From contig NZ_JBPWQE010000001.1 of assembly GCF_051811025.1 (NCBI RefSeq), positions 5,766,001 through 5,830,000 of the forward strand: a DNA stretch of 64,000 nt, in the 5' to 3' direction. Both the position numbers and the translations under genes were made by a program. Shown here piece by piece: positions 18,999-28,818 of this stretch. Numbering within the stretch: the first letter of the stretch is position 1; each line of letters opens with the position of its first letter. The stretch is from Tardiphaga sp051811025 (GTDB lineage Bacteria > Pseudomonadota > Alphaproteobacteria > Rhizobiales > Xanthobacteraceae). Under the pieces are notes generated by a model that saw nothing but the letters and a program-made list of their open reading frames with translations, was not told the origin of the DNA and did not search any database.

Positions 18999-19901
18999 TT
19001 AAGCCGAAGCGGTCCGGCAGAGTTGCAGGACCGCTTCGGCAAACTCCCGCGGGGCTTCCTGCGGCACGTTGTGGCCGACGCCGGGGATCACACGGCGCTC
19101 ATAGGTCGCCGTGAAATACTGGCCGTGGCGCTCAGAACTCTTCACGACATTGATGCCGTCGTCGGCGCCATGTAGCACGATGGTCGGCACGTCGATCTTC
19201 GGCTGCGCTGCAAGTTGCGTTTCCGGAAACACATAATTGAGATCACCGGCGACGCTGCCGGTCCGGTGCATGTAGGAGTGCACGACAACATCGACAAAGT
19301 CGTCATTGTCAAAGGTGGGCGCGGATCGTTCGAAGGTTGCGTCGTCGAACGCCCAACTCGGTGACCACATCTTCCATAAAAGCTTGCTCAGTGCCGCGCG
19401 ATTCTGGATCAGGCCATTACGGCCGCGTTCGGTGTGAAAGTAGTATTGATACCACTGCCGGGCTTCCTGTTCCGGATCGGCGGGGGTCGCGGCTCTGGTC
19501 AGATTCTGGATGTTGTAACCTGCGCAACTGACCAAGCCATGTATGCGTTCAGGCCATAGCGCCGAGACAACACAGGCCGCGCGTCCGCCCCAGTCGTAGC
19601 CCGCGACGACAGCCTTGCCGATACGCAGCGCGTCCATCAGCTCCAGCAGATCCTGCCCAAGCGCGGCCTGTTGCCCCGAGCGGCTGGTTGCGCTGGAAAG
19701 AAACCGTGTTGGCCCATAACCACGCAGATAAGGCACGATGGTCCGGAAGCCGGCGGAGTTGATGATGTCGACCGCGTCGTCATAGCCTCTGATGTCATAG
19801 GGAAAACCATGCATCAGAAGGACGGGCAGGCCATCATTCGGTCCGCTATGTTCATAGGCAATATCGAGAAGGGGAGTTTGGATGCGTGCCAGTTCAGCCA
19901 A
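18999..19901 (-). CDS. Alpha/beta hydrolase, epoxide hydrolase-like
   Basis: 300 residues, alpha/beta hydrolase fold. The nucleophile elbow is AGYDWGGRAA, with Asp in the nucleophile place as in epoxide hydrolases and haloalkane dehalogenases, and the oxyanion segment is MHGFPYDIRGYDD. The C-terminal LHGADDGINVV provides the acid and VGHNVPQEAP the His. A GRxGWGP-like segment is replaced by LRGYGPTRFL, common in epoxide hydrolases. The substrate is unknown. Its stop lies 5 bp from the convergent DUF4337 stop. Confidence 0.82.
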   Translation of the reverse strand: MAELARIQTPLLDIAYEHSGPNDGLPVLLMHGFPYDIRGYDDAVDIINSAGFRTIVPYLRGYGPTRFLSSATSRSGQQAALGQDLLELMDALRIGKAVVAGYDWGGRAACVVSALWPERIHGLVSCAGYNIQNLTRAATPADPEQEARQWYQYYFHTERGRNGLIQNRAALSKLLWKMWSPSWAFDDATFERSAPTFDNDDFVDVVVHSYMHRTGSVAGDLNYVFPETQLAAQPKIDVPTIVLHGADDGINVVKSSERHGQYFTATYERRVIPGVGHNVPQEAPREFAEAVLQLCRTASA

Positions 19902-19919
19902 GTCGTTCTCCCGTTCGGT

Positions 19920-20450
19920 CTACCGCGCCGAATGTGCCCGATGACGCAGCCGTTGTACCAGCCGCATCCAACGCGACGATGAATTGGAGCGGAACATCGC
20001 CATCGTCGCTTTGATTCTTGCAGTCACAGGCGCGACCAATTCGCCGGCCCGGCGGCGGATGTCGAGAACGAATTCATAGAGCTTCCGAAACCAGTTCATC
20101 TGCAACAGCTTCGGCCGTGTCACATCGAAGATGAACGCAGCGACGCCGACGCCGAGAAACTTGCTGAACACGATGAGCGCGAAAGCGCTGATCCAATATT
20201 GATGCATGAGCAACCAGGCGCCGGCCAGTTTCAACGGAAACAGCAGGATCGCCGGAATAACAAACACGATCAGCGTCAACATTGGCGACAGCCGCGCGAT
20301 TCGCGCGGCCAGCCATTCCTTCAAAGCGCGCAGCGGAATCGCTGCAACAATGCGCGCGACGACCGGTTCGAGATGATCCCACAGCCACGCTTCGATCAGG
20401 AAGATCAAAGCGAGGAAGAACCATAGCGGCTGCAGCACGCGTCGGATCAT
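19920..20450 (-). CDS. Uncharacterised membrane protein downstream of lpdA
   Basis: 176 residues with a hydrophobic start (MIRRVLQPLWFFLALIFLIE), further membrane segments (MLTLIVFVIPAILLFPLKLA and ISAFALIVFSKFLGVGVAAF) and a basic, Arg-rich C-terminus. The frame is open to 20492, but ATG 20450 gives a sensible N-terminal helix. It lies 38 bp after lpdA on the same strand and probably shares its transcript. I do not recognise a characterised family. Confidence 0.65.
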   Translation of the reverse strand: MIRRVLQPLWFFLALIFLIEAWLWDHLEPVVARIVAAIPLRALKEWLAARIARLSPMLTLIVFVIPAILLFPLKLAGAWLLMHQYWISAFALIVFSKFLGVGVAAFIFDVTRPKLLQMNWFRKLYEFVLDIRRRAGELVAPVTARIKATMAMFRSNSSSRWMRLVQRLRHRAHSAR

Positions 20451-20488
20451 GGTGTTCGTCTCCCAGCCGGCGTCGCACCGGCCGTGAC

Positions 20489-21889
20489 TCACATATGGAT
20501 AGCGCGCTTGGCTACCGCAAATGCCGCTTCCTTCACCGCCTCGGAGCGGGTCGGATGGGCATGGCAGGTGCGGGCCAGATCTTCGGCGGAACCGCCGAAT
20601 TCCATCAGCACGCAGGCCTCGTGGATCATTTCGCCGACTTCGCGGCCGATCATATGCACGCCGAGCACGCGATCGGTCTTCGCATCTGCGAGAATCTTCA
20701 CGAAACCATCGGTAGTCTGGTTGACCTTGGAGCGGCCATTGGCAGTGAACGGGAACTTGCCGACATTGTAAGCGATACCGGCAGCCTTGAGCTCTTCCTC
20801 GGTCTTGCCGACGGCGGCGACTTCCGGCGTGGTGTAGACGACGCCGGGGATTACGTCATAGTTCACATGACCGGCCTGGCCTGCAAGAATCTCGGCGCAG
20901 GCAACGCCTTCGTCTTCCGCTTTGTGCGCCAGCATCGGGCCCGCGACGACGTCGCCGATCGCATAGATGCCCTTCACGTTGCTTGAGAAGTGATGGTCGA
21001 TCTTGACGCGGCCGCGCTCGTCGAGCTCGACACCTGCTTCCTTGAGGCCAAGCGCTTCGGTGTAAGCCACGCGTCCGATCGCGACGAGAATCACATCGGC
21101 TTCGATGGACTCGGCAGCGCCGCCCGCGGCTGGCTCGATCTGCGCCTTCAGAGTCTTGCCCGACGTATCGACGCCGGTGACCTTGGCGCCGAGCTTGAAT
21201 GTCATGCCCTGCTTCTCCAGCATGCGTTGGAATTGCTTGGCGACTTCGCCGTCCATGCCGGGCAGGATGCGGTCGAGGAATTCCACCACAGTGACTTCAG
21301 CGCCCAGCCGGCGCCACACCGAGCCGAGCTCGAGGCCGATCACGCCGGCGCCGACCACGATCAGCTTGCCCGGGACCTTGTCGAGCGACAGCGCGCCGGT
21401 CGACGACACGATGCGCTTCTCATCGATCTCGATGCCCTTCAGCTTCGCGACGTCAGAGCCGGTAGCGATGACGATGTTCTTGGTCTCCAGCGTCTGGGCC
21501 TTTCCGTCAGCGCCGGTGACTTCGACCTTACCGGTGCCGAGCACACGGCCGGTGCCCATCACGACGTCGATCTTGTTCTTCTTCATCAGGAATTCGACGC
21601 CCTTGACGTTGCCGTCGATGCCCTGCTGCTTGAAGTTCATCAACGCGGGAAGATCGAGTGTCGGGGCGGACACCTTGATGCCCATCTTTGCGAAGGAGTG
21701 GCCGGCTTCCTCAAAAAGCTCCGACGAATAGAGCAAAGCCTTCGAGGGCATGCAGCCGATGTTCAGGCAGGTGCCGCCCAGCGTGCTGTTCTTCTCGACG
21801 ACGGCAACCTTCATGCCGAGCTGCGCCGCGCGGATCGCGCAGACATAGCCACCGGGTCCGGTGCCGATAACAACGAGGTCGTAAGCCAT
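20489..21889 (-). CDS. lpdA: Dihydrolipoyl dehydrogenase (E3)
   Basis: FAD- and NAD-dependent disulfide oxidoreductase that reoxidises lipoyl groups of the 2-oxoglutarate dehydrogenase complex. 466 residues. The FAD-binding start is VVIGTGPGGYVCAIRAAQLG, the redox-active disulfide is GGTCLNIGCMPSK, the NAD site VVGAGVIGLELGSVW, and the C-terminal His-Glu dyad is in CHAHPTRSEAVKEAA. ATG 21889 is the family start; the open frame upstream is not conserved-looking. It is placed with sucA-sucB, so it is most likely the dedicated E3 of that complex. Confidence 0.95.
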   Translation of the reverse strand: MAYDLVVIGTGPGGYVCAIRAAQLGMKVAVVEKNSTLGGTCLNIGCMPSKALLYSSELFEEAGHSFAKMGIKVSAPTLDLPALMNFKQQGIDGNVKGVEFLMKKNKIDVVMGTGRVLGTGKVEVTGADGKAQTLETKNIVIATGSDVAKLKGIEIDEKRIVSSTGALSLDKVPGKLIVVGAGVIGLELGSVWRRLGAEVTVVEFLDRILPGMDGEVAKQFQRMLEKQGMTFKLGAKVTGVDTSGKTLKAQIEPAAGGAAESIEADVILVAIGRVAYTEALGLKEAGVELDERGRVKIDHHFSSNVKGIYAIGDVVAGPMLAHKAEDEGVACAEILAGQAGHVNYDVIPGVVYTTPEVAAVGKTEEELKAAGIAYNVGKFPFTANGRSKVNQTTDGFVKILADAKTDRVLGVHMIGREVGEMIHEACVLMEFGGSAEDLARTCHAHPTRSEAVKEAAFAVAKRAIHM

Positions 21890-21935
21890 GATGCAGTCCT
21901 GTATTTTCTTCTGGATGATATGGGGTGCCTGGGCC

Positions 21936-22682
21936 TTAACGGCCACCGGACACGTCGAGAATGGTGGATGTGACGTAAGAAGCCTCGTCCGACAGTAACC
22001 AGACAATGGCGTTGGCAACTTCATCCGCAGTACCGACGCGCTTCATCGGGACGTTGACGGAAAGACGATGCGCGCGATCCGGCTCGCCGCCTGACGCGTG
22101 AATGTCAGTATCGATCAAACCGGGTCGAATGCCGGCGACGCGAATGCCCTCGGCTGCGACTTCGTGTCCCAATCCGATGGTGAAGGAATCGATCGCGCCC
22201 TTCGACGCGGCATAGTCGACATAGGTGTTCGGCGCGCCCAGTTTGGCGGCTACCGATGACAGATTGACGATGACTCCGCCGTTGCCACTGTGCTTGGTCG
22301 ACATCCGCTTCACGGCTTCGCGGGCGCAGAGAATGCTTCCGGTGACATTCACCGTCATCATGTTGGCGATGCGTTCGGCAGTCATCTGATCGACGCGGAT
22401 GGAAGGGCCGACAATGCCGGCATTGTTGACCAGCGCGCCGAGAGGACCAAAGGCGTCCGCGGTCTTGAACAGCGCAAGAATGTCAGCCTCGGAGCCGACA
22501 TCGCATTTCACCGCTATGGCCTTGCCGTTGGTCGCTTCGATCTTCGAGACGACCTCGTTGGCGGCGGCTTCGTTGCTGGCATAGCCGACCACGACCTTGA
22601 AGCCGCGTGAGGCCGCCAGGAGCGCAGTGGAACGACCGATACCCCGGCTACCACCAGTGATGATGACGACGCTGTCGGTCAT
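21936..22682 (-). CDS. Short-chain dehydrogenase/reductase (SDR) between sucB and lpdA
   Basis: 248-residue classical SDR: cofactor motif TGGSRGIGRST, NNAGIV, catalytic Ser in VNLSSVAAKLG and the YAASK catalytic pair (Tyr and Lys). The C-terminal WLLSDEASYVTSTILDVSGG is typical of glucose/3-oxoacyl-ACP-reductase-like SDRs. It sits inside the sucA-sucB-lpdA run on the same strand. The substrate is unknown; its position is the only hint of a link to central metabolism. Confidence 0.88.
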   Translation of the reverse strand: MTDSVVIITGGSRGIGRSTALLAASRGFKVVVGYASNEAAANEVVSKIEATNGKAIAVKCDVGSEADILALFKTADAFGPLGALVNNAGIVGPSIRVDQMTAERIANMMTVNVTGSILCAREAVKRMSTKHSGNGGVIVNLSSVAAKLGAPNTYVDYAASKGAIDSFTIGLGHEVAAEGIRVAGIRPGLIDTDIHASGGEPDRAHRLSVNVPMKRVGTADEVANAIVWLLSDEASYVTSTILDVSGGR

Positions 22683-22804
22683 GTCCTGCTCCAGCTTCGC
22701 TGAGGTGCCAAGACTTCAGGTATCGAGGCTTCGGATATCAAGGCTTCTTGGTCATCAACCGGCAGCGTCGCCGCTACCGGTTGATAATAGTGAATAAGGA
22801 GAGA

Positions 22805-24037
22805 TCAGAGATCCAGAACGAGACGTGCCGGATCTTCCAGGCTTTCCTTGACGCGAACGAGGAAGGTCACGGCTTCCTTGCCGTCGATGACGCGGTGATC
22901 GTAGGAAACCGCCAGATACATCATCGGGCGGATCTCGATCTTGCCGCCGACTACGACCGGACGTTCCTGGATCTTGTGCATGCCAAGGATAGCCGACTGC
23001 GGTGCGTTCAGGATCGGCGTAGACATCAGCGAGCCGTAGATGCCGCCATTGGTGATGGTGAATGTGCCGCCCTGCATTTCGTCGATCTTGAGCTGGCCGT
23101 CGCGGGCGCGCTTGCCGAAATCCGCAATGGTTTTTTCGATGTCGGAGATCGACTTGGTATCGCAGTCACGCACCACGGGAACGACGAGGCCCTTGTCAGT
23201 GCCGACGGCAACGCCGACGTGATAGTAGTTCTTGTAGATCAGATCGGAGCCATCGATCTCGGCGTTCACGGCCGGAATATCCTTCAGCGCCTGCACGCAG
23301 GCCTTGGTGAAGAAGCCCATGAAGCCGAGCTTGGTGCCGTGCTTCTTCTCAAAAACGTCCTTGTACTGTGAGCGCAGCGCCATCACGTTGGTCATGTCGA
23401 CCTCGTTGAAGGTCGTGAGCATCGCGGCGGTGTTCTGCACGTCCTTCAGGCGGCGCGCGATGGTCTGGCGCAGGCGTGTCATCTTCACGCGCTCTTCGCG
23501 CGACGCGTCGTCTGCGGGCGACGGCGCACGAACCTGCACAGAGGCGGCTGGCTGATTGATCGGGGTCGGCGCCGAGGCGGCCTTCTCGATCGCAGCGAGC
23601 ATGTCGCCCTTGGTCACGCGGCCATCCTTGCCCGAACCGGGCACGGTGGCGGCATCGATGCCGCTCTCGGCCGAGATCTTGCGGACCGACGGCGCCAGCG
23701 GCGCATCGACGGGTGCGGACTTCTGAGCGGGAGCAAGTGTAGCAGCGGCCGGAGCCGGAGCAGCGGGCTTCGCGGGAGCAGCAGCCGGCTTGGCGCCGCC
23801 GGCACCATCGGTGATCTGGCCGAGCAGTGCGCCGACGGCAACGGTCTCACCATCCTTGGCAACGATCTCGCCGAGCACGCCGGCGGAGGGCGCCGGGACT
23901 TCGATCGTGACCTTGTCGGTCTCGAGTTCGACCAACGGCTCGTCAACGGCGACGGCATCGCCAGCCTTCTTGAACCAGCGGCCGATGGTGGCTTCCGTCA
24001 CGGATTCGCCGAGCGTGGGAACGCGAATTTCAGTCAT
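22805..24037 (-). CDS. sucB: 2-Oxoglutarate dehydrogenase E2, dihydrolipoamide succinyltransferase
   Basis: 410 residues. The N-terminal lipoyl domain (1-77) has the lipoylated Lys in VELETDKVTIEVP. An Ala/Pro-rich linker leads to the E3/E1-binding domain (around 115-150, VRKISAESGIDAATVPGSGK). The catalytic domain ends with the His-containing YLAVSYDHRVIDGKEAVTFL. A single lipoyl domain is usual for SucB. It lies 116 bp after sucA; that gap holds a strong hairpin. Confidence 0.97.
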   Translation of the reverse strand: MTEIRVPTLGESVTEATIGRWFKKAGDAVAVDEPLVELETDKVTIEVPAPSAGVLGEIVAKDGETVAVGALLGQITDGAGGAKPAAAPAKPAAPAPAAATLAPAQKSAPVDAPLAPSVRKISAESGIDAATVPGSGKDGRVTKGDMLAAIEKAASAPTPINQPAASVQVRAPSPADDASREERVKMTRLRQTIARRLKDVQNTAAMLTTFNEVDMTNVMALRSQYKDVFEKKHGTKLGFMGFFTKACVQALKDIPAVNAEIDGSDLIYKNYYHVGVAVGTDKGLVVPVVRDCDTKSISDIEKTIADFGKRARDGQLKIDEMQGGTFTITNGGIYGSLMSTPILNAPQSAILGMHKIQERPVVVGGKIEIRPMMYLAVSYDHRVIDGKEAVTFLVRVKESLEDPARLVLDL

Positions 24038-24108
24038 TGTCTATTTCCTCTTGTGGCGTGGCGACCCGCTCGGTCATCCCTGCCTGAACTTGAAATCAAT
24101 GCGGATAT

Positions 24109-24137
24109 GCGAACGCCCCGCGGGTGCGGGGCATTCG
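24109..24137 (-). other. Hairpin between sucA and sucB
   Basis: GCGAA-C-GCCCCGC pairs with GCGGGGC-A-TTCGC around a 4-nt loop, with one mismatch. It starts 17 nt after the sucA stop and lacks a T tract. It may set the sucA:sucB mRNA ratio or stabilise an RNA end. Confidence 0.55.
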
Positions 24138-24153
24138 CCAACAGGATGGAGGC

Positions 24154-27114
24154 TTAGCCGAGTGCTTCGTCGAGGAAGGCCTTGAGCTGGGCGAGATGCT
24201 TGGACATCAGGCCGGTAGCGGTCGCCGCAGATGCGGCGCGGCCGGCGTAACGCGGACGCTTGTGGGTGGCGTTGATCTGGTTGAGCACCCATTCGAGATA
24301 CGGCTCGATGAAGTGCCAGCCGCCCATGTTGCGCGGCTCTTCCTGACACCAGACGAATTCCGCACCCTTGAAACGGGTCAGCTCCTGCACCAGCGTCTTC
24401 AGCGGCACCGGATAGAGCTGTTCGACGCGCATCAGATAGATGTCGTCGACACCGCGCTTCTCGCGCTCTTCGTAGAGATCGTAATAGACCTTGCCGGTGC
24501 ACAGCACGACGCGGCGGATCTTGTTGTCGGGTACGAGCTTGATCTTCTCGTCCGGCAACTTCTCCGCATCGTCGAACAGCACGCGGTGGAAGGTCGTATC
24601 GGCGCCGAGTTCGCTGAGCTTCGACACTGCACGCTTGTGGCGCAGCAGCGACTTCGGCGTCATGACGATCAGCGGCTTGCGGATCTCACGCTTCAACTGA
24701 CGACGCAGCATGTGGAAGTAGTTGGCCGGAGTGGTCGGATAGACCACCTGCATGTTGTCTTCCGCGCACATCTGGAGGAAACGCTCAAGGCGTGCGGAGG
24801 AATGCTCCGGGCCCTGGCCTTCATAGCCATGCGGCAGCAGGCAGACGAGGCCCGACATACGGAGCCACTTGCGTTCACCCGACGAGATGAACTGGTCAAA
24901 CAGCACCTGTGCGCCGTTGGCGAAGTCGCCGAACTGCGCTTCCCAGATCGTCAGCGCCTTCGGCTCGGCGAGCGAATAGCCGTATTCAAAGCCAAGCACG
25001 GCTTCTTCGGACAGCAGCGAGTTGATCACCTCGTAGTGACCCTGGTCGGGCTTGAGATGGTTAAACGGCGTGTAGCGGCTCTCGTCTTCCTGGTCGAACA
25101 GCACCGAGTGGCGCTGCGAGAAGGTGCCACGCTCCGAGTCCTGACCGGACAGACGGACGTGGTGACCTTCTTCCATCAGCGTGCAGAACGCCAGCGCTTC
25201 GCCGGTTGCCCAGTCGATGCCTTCGCCGGTATCGATGATCGCCTTGGCGCGGGTGTCGAGGAAGCGCTGCACCGTGCGGTGAACGCGGAAGCCATCGGGC
25301 ACCTTGGTAATCTTGGCGCCAATAGCCTTCAGCGTGTTGACGTCGACACCCGTCACGCCACGGCGGGGATCTTCCTCCTGGTCGGCATATTTGAAGCCGG
25401 CCCACTTGCCGTCGAGCCAGTCGGCCTTGTTCGGCTTATAGCCGGCGCCGGCTTCGAGTTCGGCATCGAGACGAGCGCGCCAATCGGCCTTCGCCTTGTC
25501 GACTTCGCCTTCGGTCATCACGCCATCGGCGATGATACGCTTGGCATAGATATCGAGCGTCGACTGGTGCGCGCCGATCTTCTTGTACATCACCGGCTGG
25601 GTGAACGCCGGCTCGTCGCCTTCGTTATGGCCGTGGCGGCGATAGCAGAACATGTCGATGACGACAGGCTTGTGGAACTTTTGCCGGAACTCGATCGCGA
25701 TCTTGGCTGCGAATACCACCGCTTCCGGATCGTCGCCGTTCACATGGAAGATCGGAGCATCGATCATCTTCGCGACATCGGACGGATAGGGCGACGAACG
25801 GGAGTAACGCGGATAGGTGGTGAACCCGATCTGGTTGTTGACGATGAAGTGGATCGAACCGCCGGTGCGATAGCCCTTCAGGTCCGACAGCGCGAAGCAT
25901 TCCGCGACCACACCCTGACCCGCGAAGGCCGCATCGCCATGCATCAGCAGCGGCAGCACGGAAATACGCTGGTCTGGCGGATCACCATTCTGGTCCTGCT
26001 TGGCGCGGACCTTTCCGAGCACCACGGGATCGACGATTTCAAGATGCGACGGGTTCGCCGTCAGCGACAGATGGATATTGTTGTTGTCGAACTCGCGATC
26101 CGACGAGGCACCGAGGTGATACTTGACGTCACCCGAGCCTTCGACCTCGTCCGGGTTGGCCGAACCGCCCTTGAATTCATGGAACAGCGCGCGGTGCGGC
26201 TTTCCCATCACCTGGGTCAACACATTGAGGCGACCGCGATGGGGCATGCCGACGACGATGTCACGGACACCGAGGCTGCCGCCGCGCTTGATGATCTGTT
26301 CCAGCGCCGGGATCAATGATTCGCCGCCGTCGAGGCCGAAGCGCTTGGTACCGGTGAACTTGACGTCGCAAAACTTCTCGAAGCCGTCGGCTTCGATCAG
26401 CTTCTGGAGGATGGCGCGGCGACCTTCCGGCGTGAAGCTGATTTCCTTGTCCGGACCTTCGATACGTTCCTGGATCCACGCCTTCTGTGCGCGGTTGGAA
26501 ATGTGCATAAATTCGACGCCGAGGGTCTGGCAGTAGGTGCGCTGCAGGATCGCAACGATCTCGCGCAGCGTGCCGTATTCGAGGCCGATGACGTTATCGA
26601 GGAAGATCTTGCGGTCGTAGTCGGCATCGGTGAAGCCGTAGGAGCGCGGATCGAGTTCCTCATGATCCTTCTGGCCTTCGATGCCCAGCGGATCGAGATT
26701 AGCGTGGAAATGGCCGCGCATGCGGAAGGCGCGGATCAGCATCAAGGCGCGCACCGAATCGCGGGTCGCCTGATTGATGTCACCGGTCGGTGCCGCAGCA
26801 CTTGGCTGCGCGGCCTTGGCGGCGAGCTTGGCGCCCATCACCTTCTCGACCTGGGCCCAGTTGCCGTCCATGGCGGAGGTCAGGTCGTCCTTGGGCGTCA
26901 GCGGCCAGTTGGTCTTTTCCCAAGACGGACCTTCGGCGTTCTTCTGAACGTCGGCGGGCGAGTCCTTCAGGCTCTTGAAGAACTCCTGCCACTCGGCATC
27001 GACCGAGGAGGGGTCCTTTTCATAACGGGCGTAAAGTTCGTCGATGTAAGTGGCGTTTGCGCCCTGCAGAAATGAGGAGAGGGCAAAGGCGGCGTTCGCG
27101 TCCTGGCGAGACAT
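24154..27114 (-). CDS. sucA: 2-Oxoglutarate dehydrogenase E1 component
   Basis: 986-residue thiamine-diphosphate enzyme that decarboxylates 2-oxoglutarate and transfers the succinyl group to SucB. The N-terminal peptide FLQGANATYIDELYARYEKD is typical. VVGMPHRGRLNVLTQVMGKP, MHGDAAFAGQGVVAECFALS (the ThDP/Mg region), YRRHGHNEGDEPAFTQP and EEGHHVRLSGQDSERGTFSQ are family signatures. It is transcribed toward sucB, SDR and lpdA. Upstream on the same strand is a TetR gene instead of sucD, which is displaced by the OsmC cassette. Confidence 0.98.
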   Translation of the reverse strand: MSRQDANAAFALSSFLQGANATYIDELYARYEKDPSSVDAEWQEFFKSLKDSPADVQKNAEGPSWEKTNWPLTPKDDLTSAMDGNWAQVEKVMGAKLAAKAAQPSAAAPTGDINQATRDSVRALMLIRAFRMRGHFHANLDPLGIEGQKDHEELDPRSYGFTDADYDRKIFLDNVIGLEYGTLREIVAILQRTYCQTLGVEFMHISNRAQKAWIQERIEGPDKEISFTPEGRRAILQKLIEADGFEKFCDVKFTGTKRFGLDGGESLIPALEQIIKRGGSLGVRDIVVGMPHRGRLNVLTQVMGKPHRALFHEFKGGSANPDEVEGSGDVKYHLGASSDREFDNNNIHLSLTANPSHLEIVDPVVLGKVRAKQDQNGDPPDQRISVLPLLMHGDAAFAGQGVVAECFALSDLKGYRTGGSIHFIVNNQIGFTTYPRYSRSSPYPSDVAKMIDAPIFHVNGDDPEAVVFAAKIAIEFRQKFHKPVVIDMFCYRRHGHNEGDEPAFTQPVMYKKIGAHQSTLDIYAKRIIADGVMTEGEVDKAKADWRARLDAELEAGAGYKPNKADWLDGKWAGFKYADQEEDPRRGVTGVDVNTLKAIGAKITKVPDGFRVHRTVQRFLDTRAKAIIDTGEGIDWATGEALAFCTLMEEGHHVRLSGQDSERGTFSQRHSVLFDQEDESRYTPFNHLKPDQGHYEVINSLLSEEAVLGFEYGYSLAEPKALTIWEAQFGDFANGAQVLFDQFISSGERKWLRMSGLVCLLPHGYEGQGPEHSSARLERFLQMCAEDNMQVVYPTTPANYFHMLRRQLKREIRKPLIVMTPKSLLRHKRAVSKLSELGADTTFHRVLFDDAEKLPDEKIKLVPDNKIRRVVLCTGKVYYDLYEEREKRGVDDIYLMRVEQLYPVPLKTLVQELTRFKGAEFVWCQEEPRNMGGWHFIEPYLEWVLNQINATHKRPRYAGRAASAATATGLMSKHLAQLKAFLDEALG

Positions 27115-27288
27115 GATGGCGTCCTGATTTGGTATCGCGCGGAAATTTTAGCGAGGGCTGATCCGGTTGCCGGATCATCCTAAAGTCGAGCGAGCTTCTA
27201 CCCTATTTAATCCGAATGTGCGCTCTGAAAAGCACGAAGAACTGAATATTTCGTCAATTCTTTGTGCGCGAGATTTTATCCGCTGATT

Positions 27289-27972
27289 TCAGTCGACGAC
27301 ACTGAGGTCTTCCTTGGCCAAAGCGGCAGCGCCGCCTTGCAGTCCGGCGCGTCGGGTGCGGCGGATTTTGGGCGGTCCGCAGGCCTCGTCGATCAGGGCA
27401 TTGGCGGCCATACCGGCAGCGTCTGCGACGGTCGGATCGCGGGTCACCATGGCGGCGACGATGGCTCCATCCATCAGGAGGCCGATCTGGTGGGCCAGAA
27501 AATCCGGTTTCTTGGCACCGGCGGCTTCGACCAGCCCTGAGATGTGTTTGAGAATGAACGACTTGTGCCGGATGGTGATGTCGCGTAGCCGGGTTTCGTC
27601 CTTCGAGTGCTCACCCACTGCATTGATGAAAACGCAGCCATAATAGGTCTCTTCGGCAAACCAGCTTTTCAGCGCGGGGAAGATCGAATCCAGCTTTTCA
27701 CGGGGGGTTTTGGCGCGTTCCACGGCTGCAATGAACCAGCCGCGCCATGTCTCGCTTTCTGCCTTGAGCACAGCGTCGACGAGATCGTCCTTTGATTTGA
27801 AGTTCTTGTAGAGCGTGGTTTTGGCCGTGCCAGCCTCGCTGACGATGGCGTCGATGCCGGTAGCATTGATGCCATTCTTGCAGAACAGCCTCGTTGCCGC
27901 GTCCATCAGCCGCGCGCGCGGCGTCGCCTGCGGAACATTGCTTTCGACAGCCTGCGGCATCGCATCGGTCAT
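27289..27972 (-). CDS. TetR/AcrR family transcriptional regulator
   Basis: 227 residues. The N-terminal helix-turn-helix (about 20-66) reads RLMDAATRLFCKNGINATGI and SEAGTAKTTLYKNFKSKDDL, diagnostic for TetR. The C-terminal ligand domain has Cys in YYGCVFINA. It is divergent from the OsmC gene with a 234-bp shared region that contains a perfect 16-bp palindrome, so it most likely represses the OsmC-flavoprotein-rhodanese operon and itself. The inducer is unknown. Confidence 0.9.
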   Translation of the reverse strand: MTDAMPQAVESNVPQATPRARLMDAATRLFCKNGINATGIDAIVSEAGTAKTTLYKNFKSKDDLVDAVLKAESETWRGWFIAAVERAKTPREKLDSIFPALKSWFAEETYYGCVFINAVGEHSKDETRLRDITIRHKSFILKHISGLVEAAGAKKPDFLAHQIGLLMDGAIVAAMVTRDPTVADAAGMAANALIDEACGPPKIRRTRRAGLQGGAAALAKEDLSVVD

Positions 27973-28164
27973 GCCCTGTCATATGTCATGGCGTGCGCGA
28001 GGCGCAAGCAATCATCGGTTCCTGACCAATATTCGAGCGGGTAAACGCCGATTTGGCGCGCTAAGTGGCAACTTAACCTCTGCCCGATTTTACGCCACCC
28101 CGCCAACCTTCTGAAATCGTAATCATTTCTGGCTCCAGCGCCACTGGCATGGTTTCTGCAGTAC

Positions 28165-28180
28165 TACAGAACGTTCTGTA
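28165..28180. promoter_or_regulatory. Perfect 16-bp palindrome, probable TetR operator
   Basis: TACAGAACGTTCTGTA is perfectly self-complementary and lies 26 bp before the OsmC start, between it and the divergent TetR gene. The size and placement fit a TetR-family dimer site. Confidence 0.6.
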
Positions 28181-28206
28181 TCTTTCCAATTCCAAGGGAG
28201 AACCCA

Positions 28207-28749
28207 ATGACTGCTGTCGCCGCCAAAACCGCCCTGACCGGCTGCCTCGCGCCGATCGACAAAGGCGGCCTGGAACAGCTGATCGCCAACGGCAAAGCCA
28301 ATCCCAATGTCATCAAGACGCTGAAGTGTAAAACGGTTGCCGAGGGCAAGTTCCGTCACGCCAACTACATCCGTAACCTGCCGCCCTACATCGTCGATGA
28401 GCCGCCGGCGCTACTCGGCGACGACACAGCGCCGAATCCGTCCGAAGCGTCATTGGCAGCGCTCGGCTCCTGCATCGCCGTCGGCCTGCACGCTAATGCA
28501 GTGCATCGCGGTTGGACCGTCAACAAACTCGAACTGCAGCTCGAAGGCGATCTCAACATCACTGCTGTCTGGGGCACCGGCGATATCAGCGAGAAGCCGG
28601 TCGGCTTCACCGATGTGCGCATCAAGGTCGACATGGAATGCGAAGGCATTGCGCAGGCCGAGATTGATGCGTTGATCGATCACGTCAAGAAGTGGTCGCC
28701 CGTCGCCAATACCTTCACGCGTCCGGTCAATCTCGAAGTCTCTGCCTGA
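28207..28749 (+). CDS. OsmC family protein
   Basis: 180-residue OsmC/Ohr-fold protein. The central helix has Cys89 (SLAALGSCIAVGLHANAVHR) and a second Cys145 (VDMECEGI), the expected pair of a thiol peroxidase of this superfamily. Ribosome-binding site AAGGGAGAA precedes ATG 28207. It is the first gene of a three-gene run with a flavoprotein and a rhodanese. Family members reduce organic hydroperoxides or act on persulfides and thiols; the substrate here is not evident. Confidence 0.87.
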   Translation: MTAVAAKTALTGCLAPIDKGGLEQLIANGKANPNVIKTLKCKTVAEGKFRHANYIRNLPPYIVDEPPALLGDDTAPNPSEASLAALGSCIAVGLHANAVHRGWTVNKLELQLEGDLNITAVWGTGDISEKPVGFTDVRIKVDMECEGIAQAEIDALIDHVKKWSPVANTFTRPVNLEVSA

Positions 28750-28818
28750 ATGTGAGTTCGCGCAGCCGCAGCGATGCGGCCGCAATTTCTCTCTTCCTTG
28801 CGCGTGACGGAGATCGAC

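Noticed and set aside
21890..22024. N-terminal extension of the lpdA frame
   Set aside because: It overlaps the end of the SDR gene, and the family start MAYDLVVIGTGPGG is at 21889.
24124..26319. 731-codon open frame opposite sucA
   Set aside because: Shadow of sucA; low-complexity Arg/His/Asp-rich translation and no recognisable motif.
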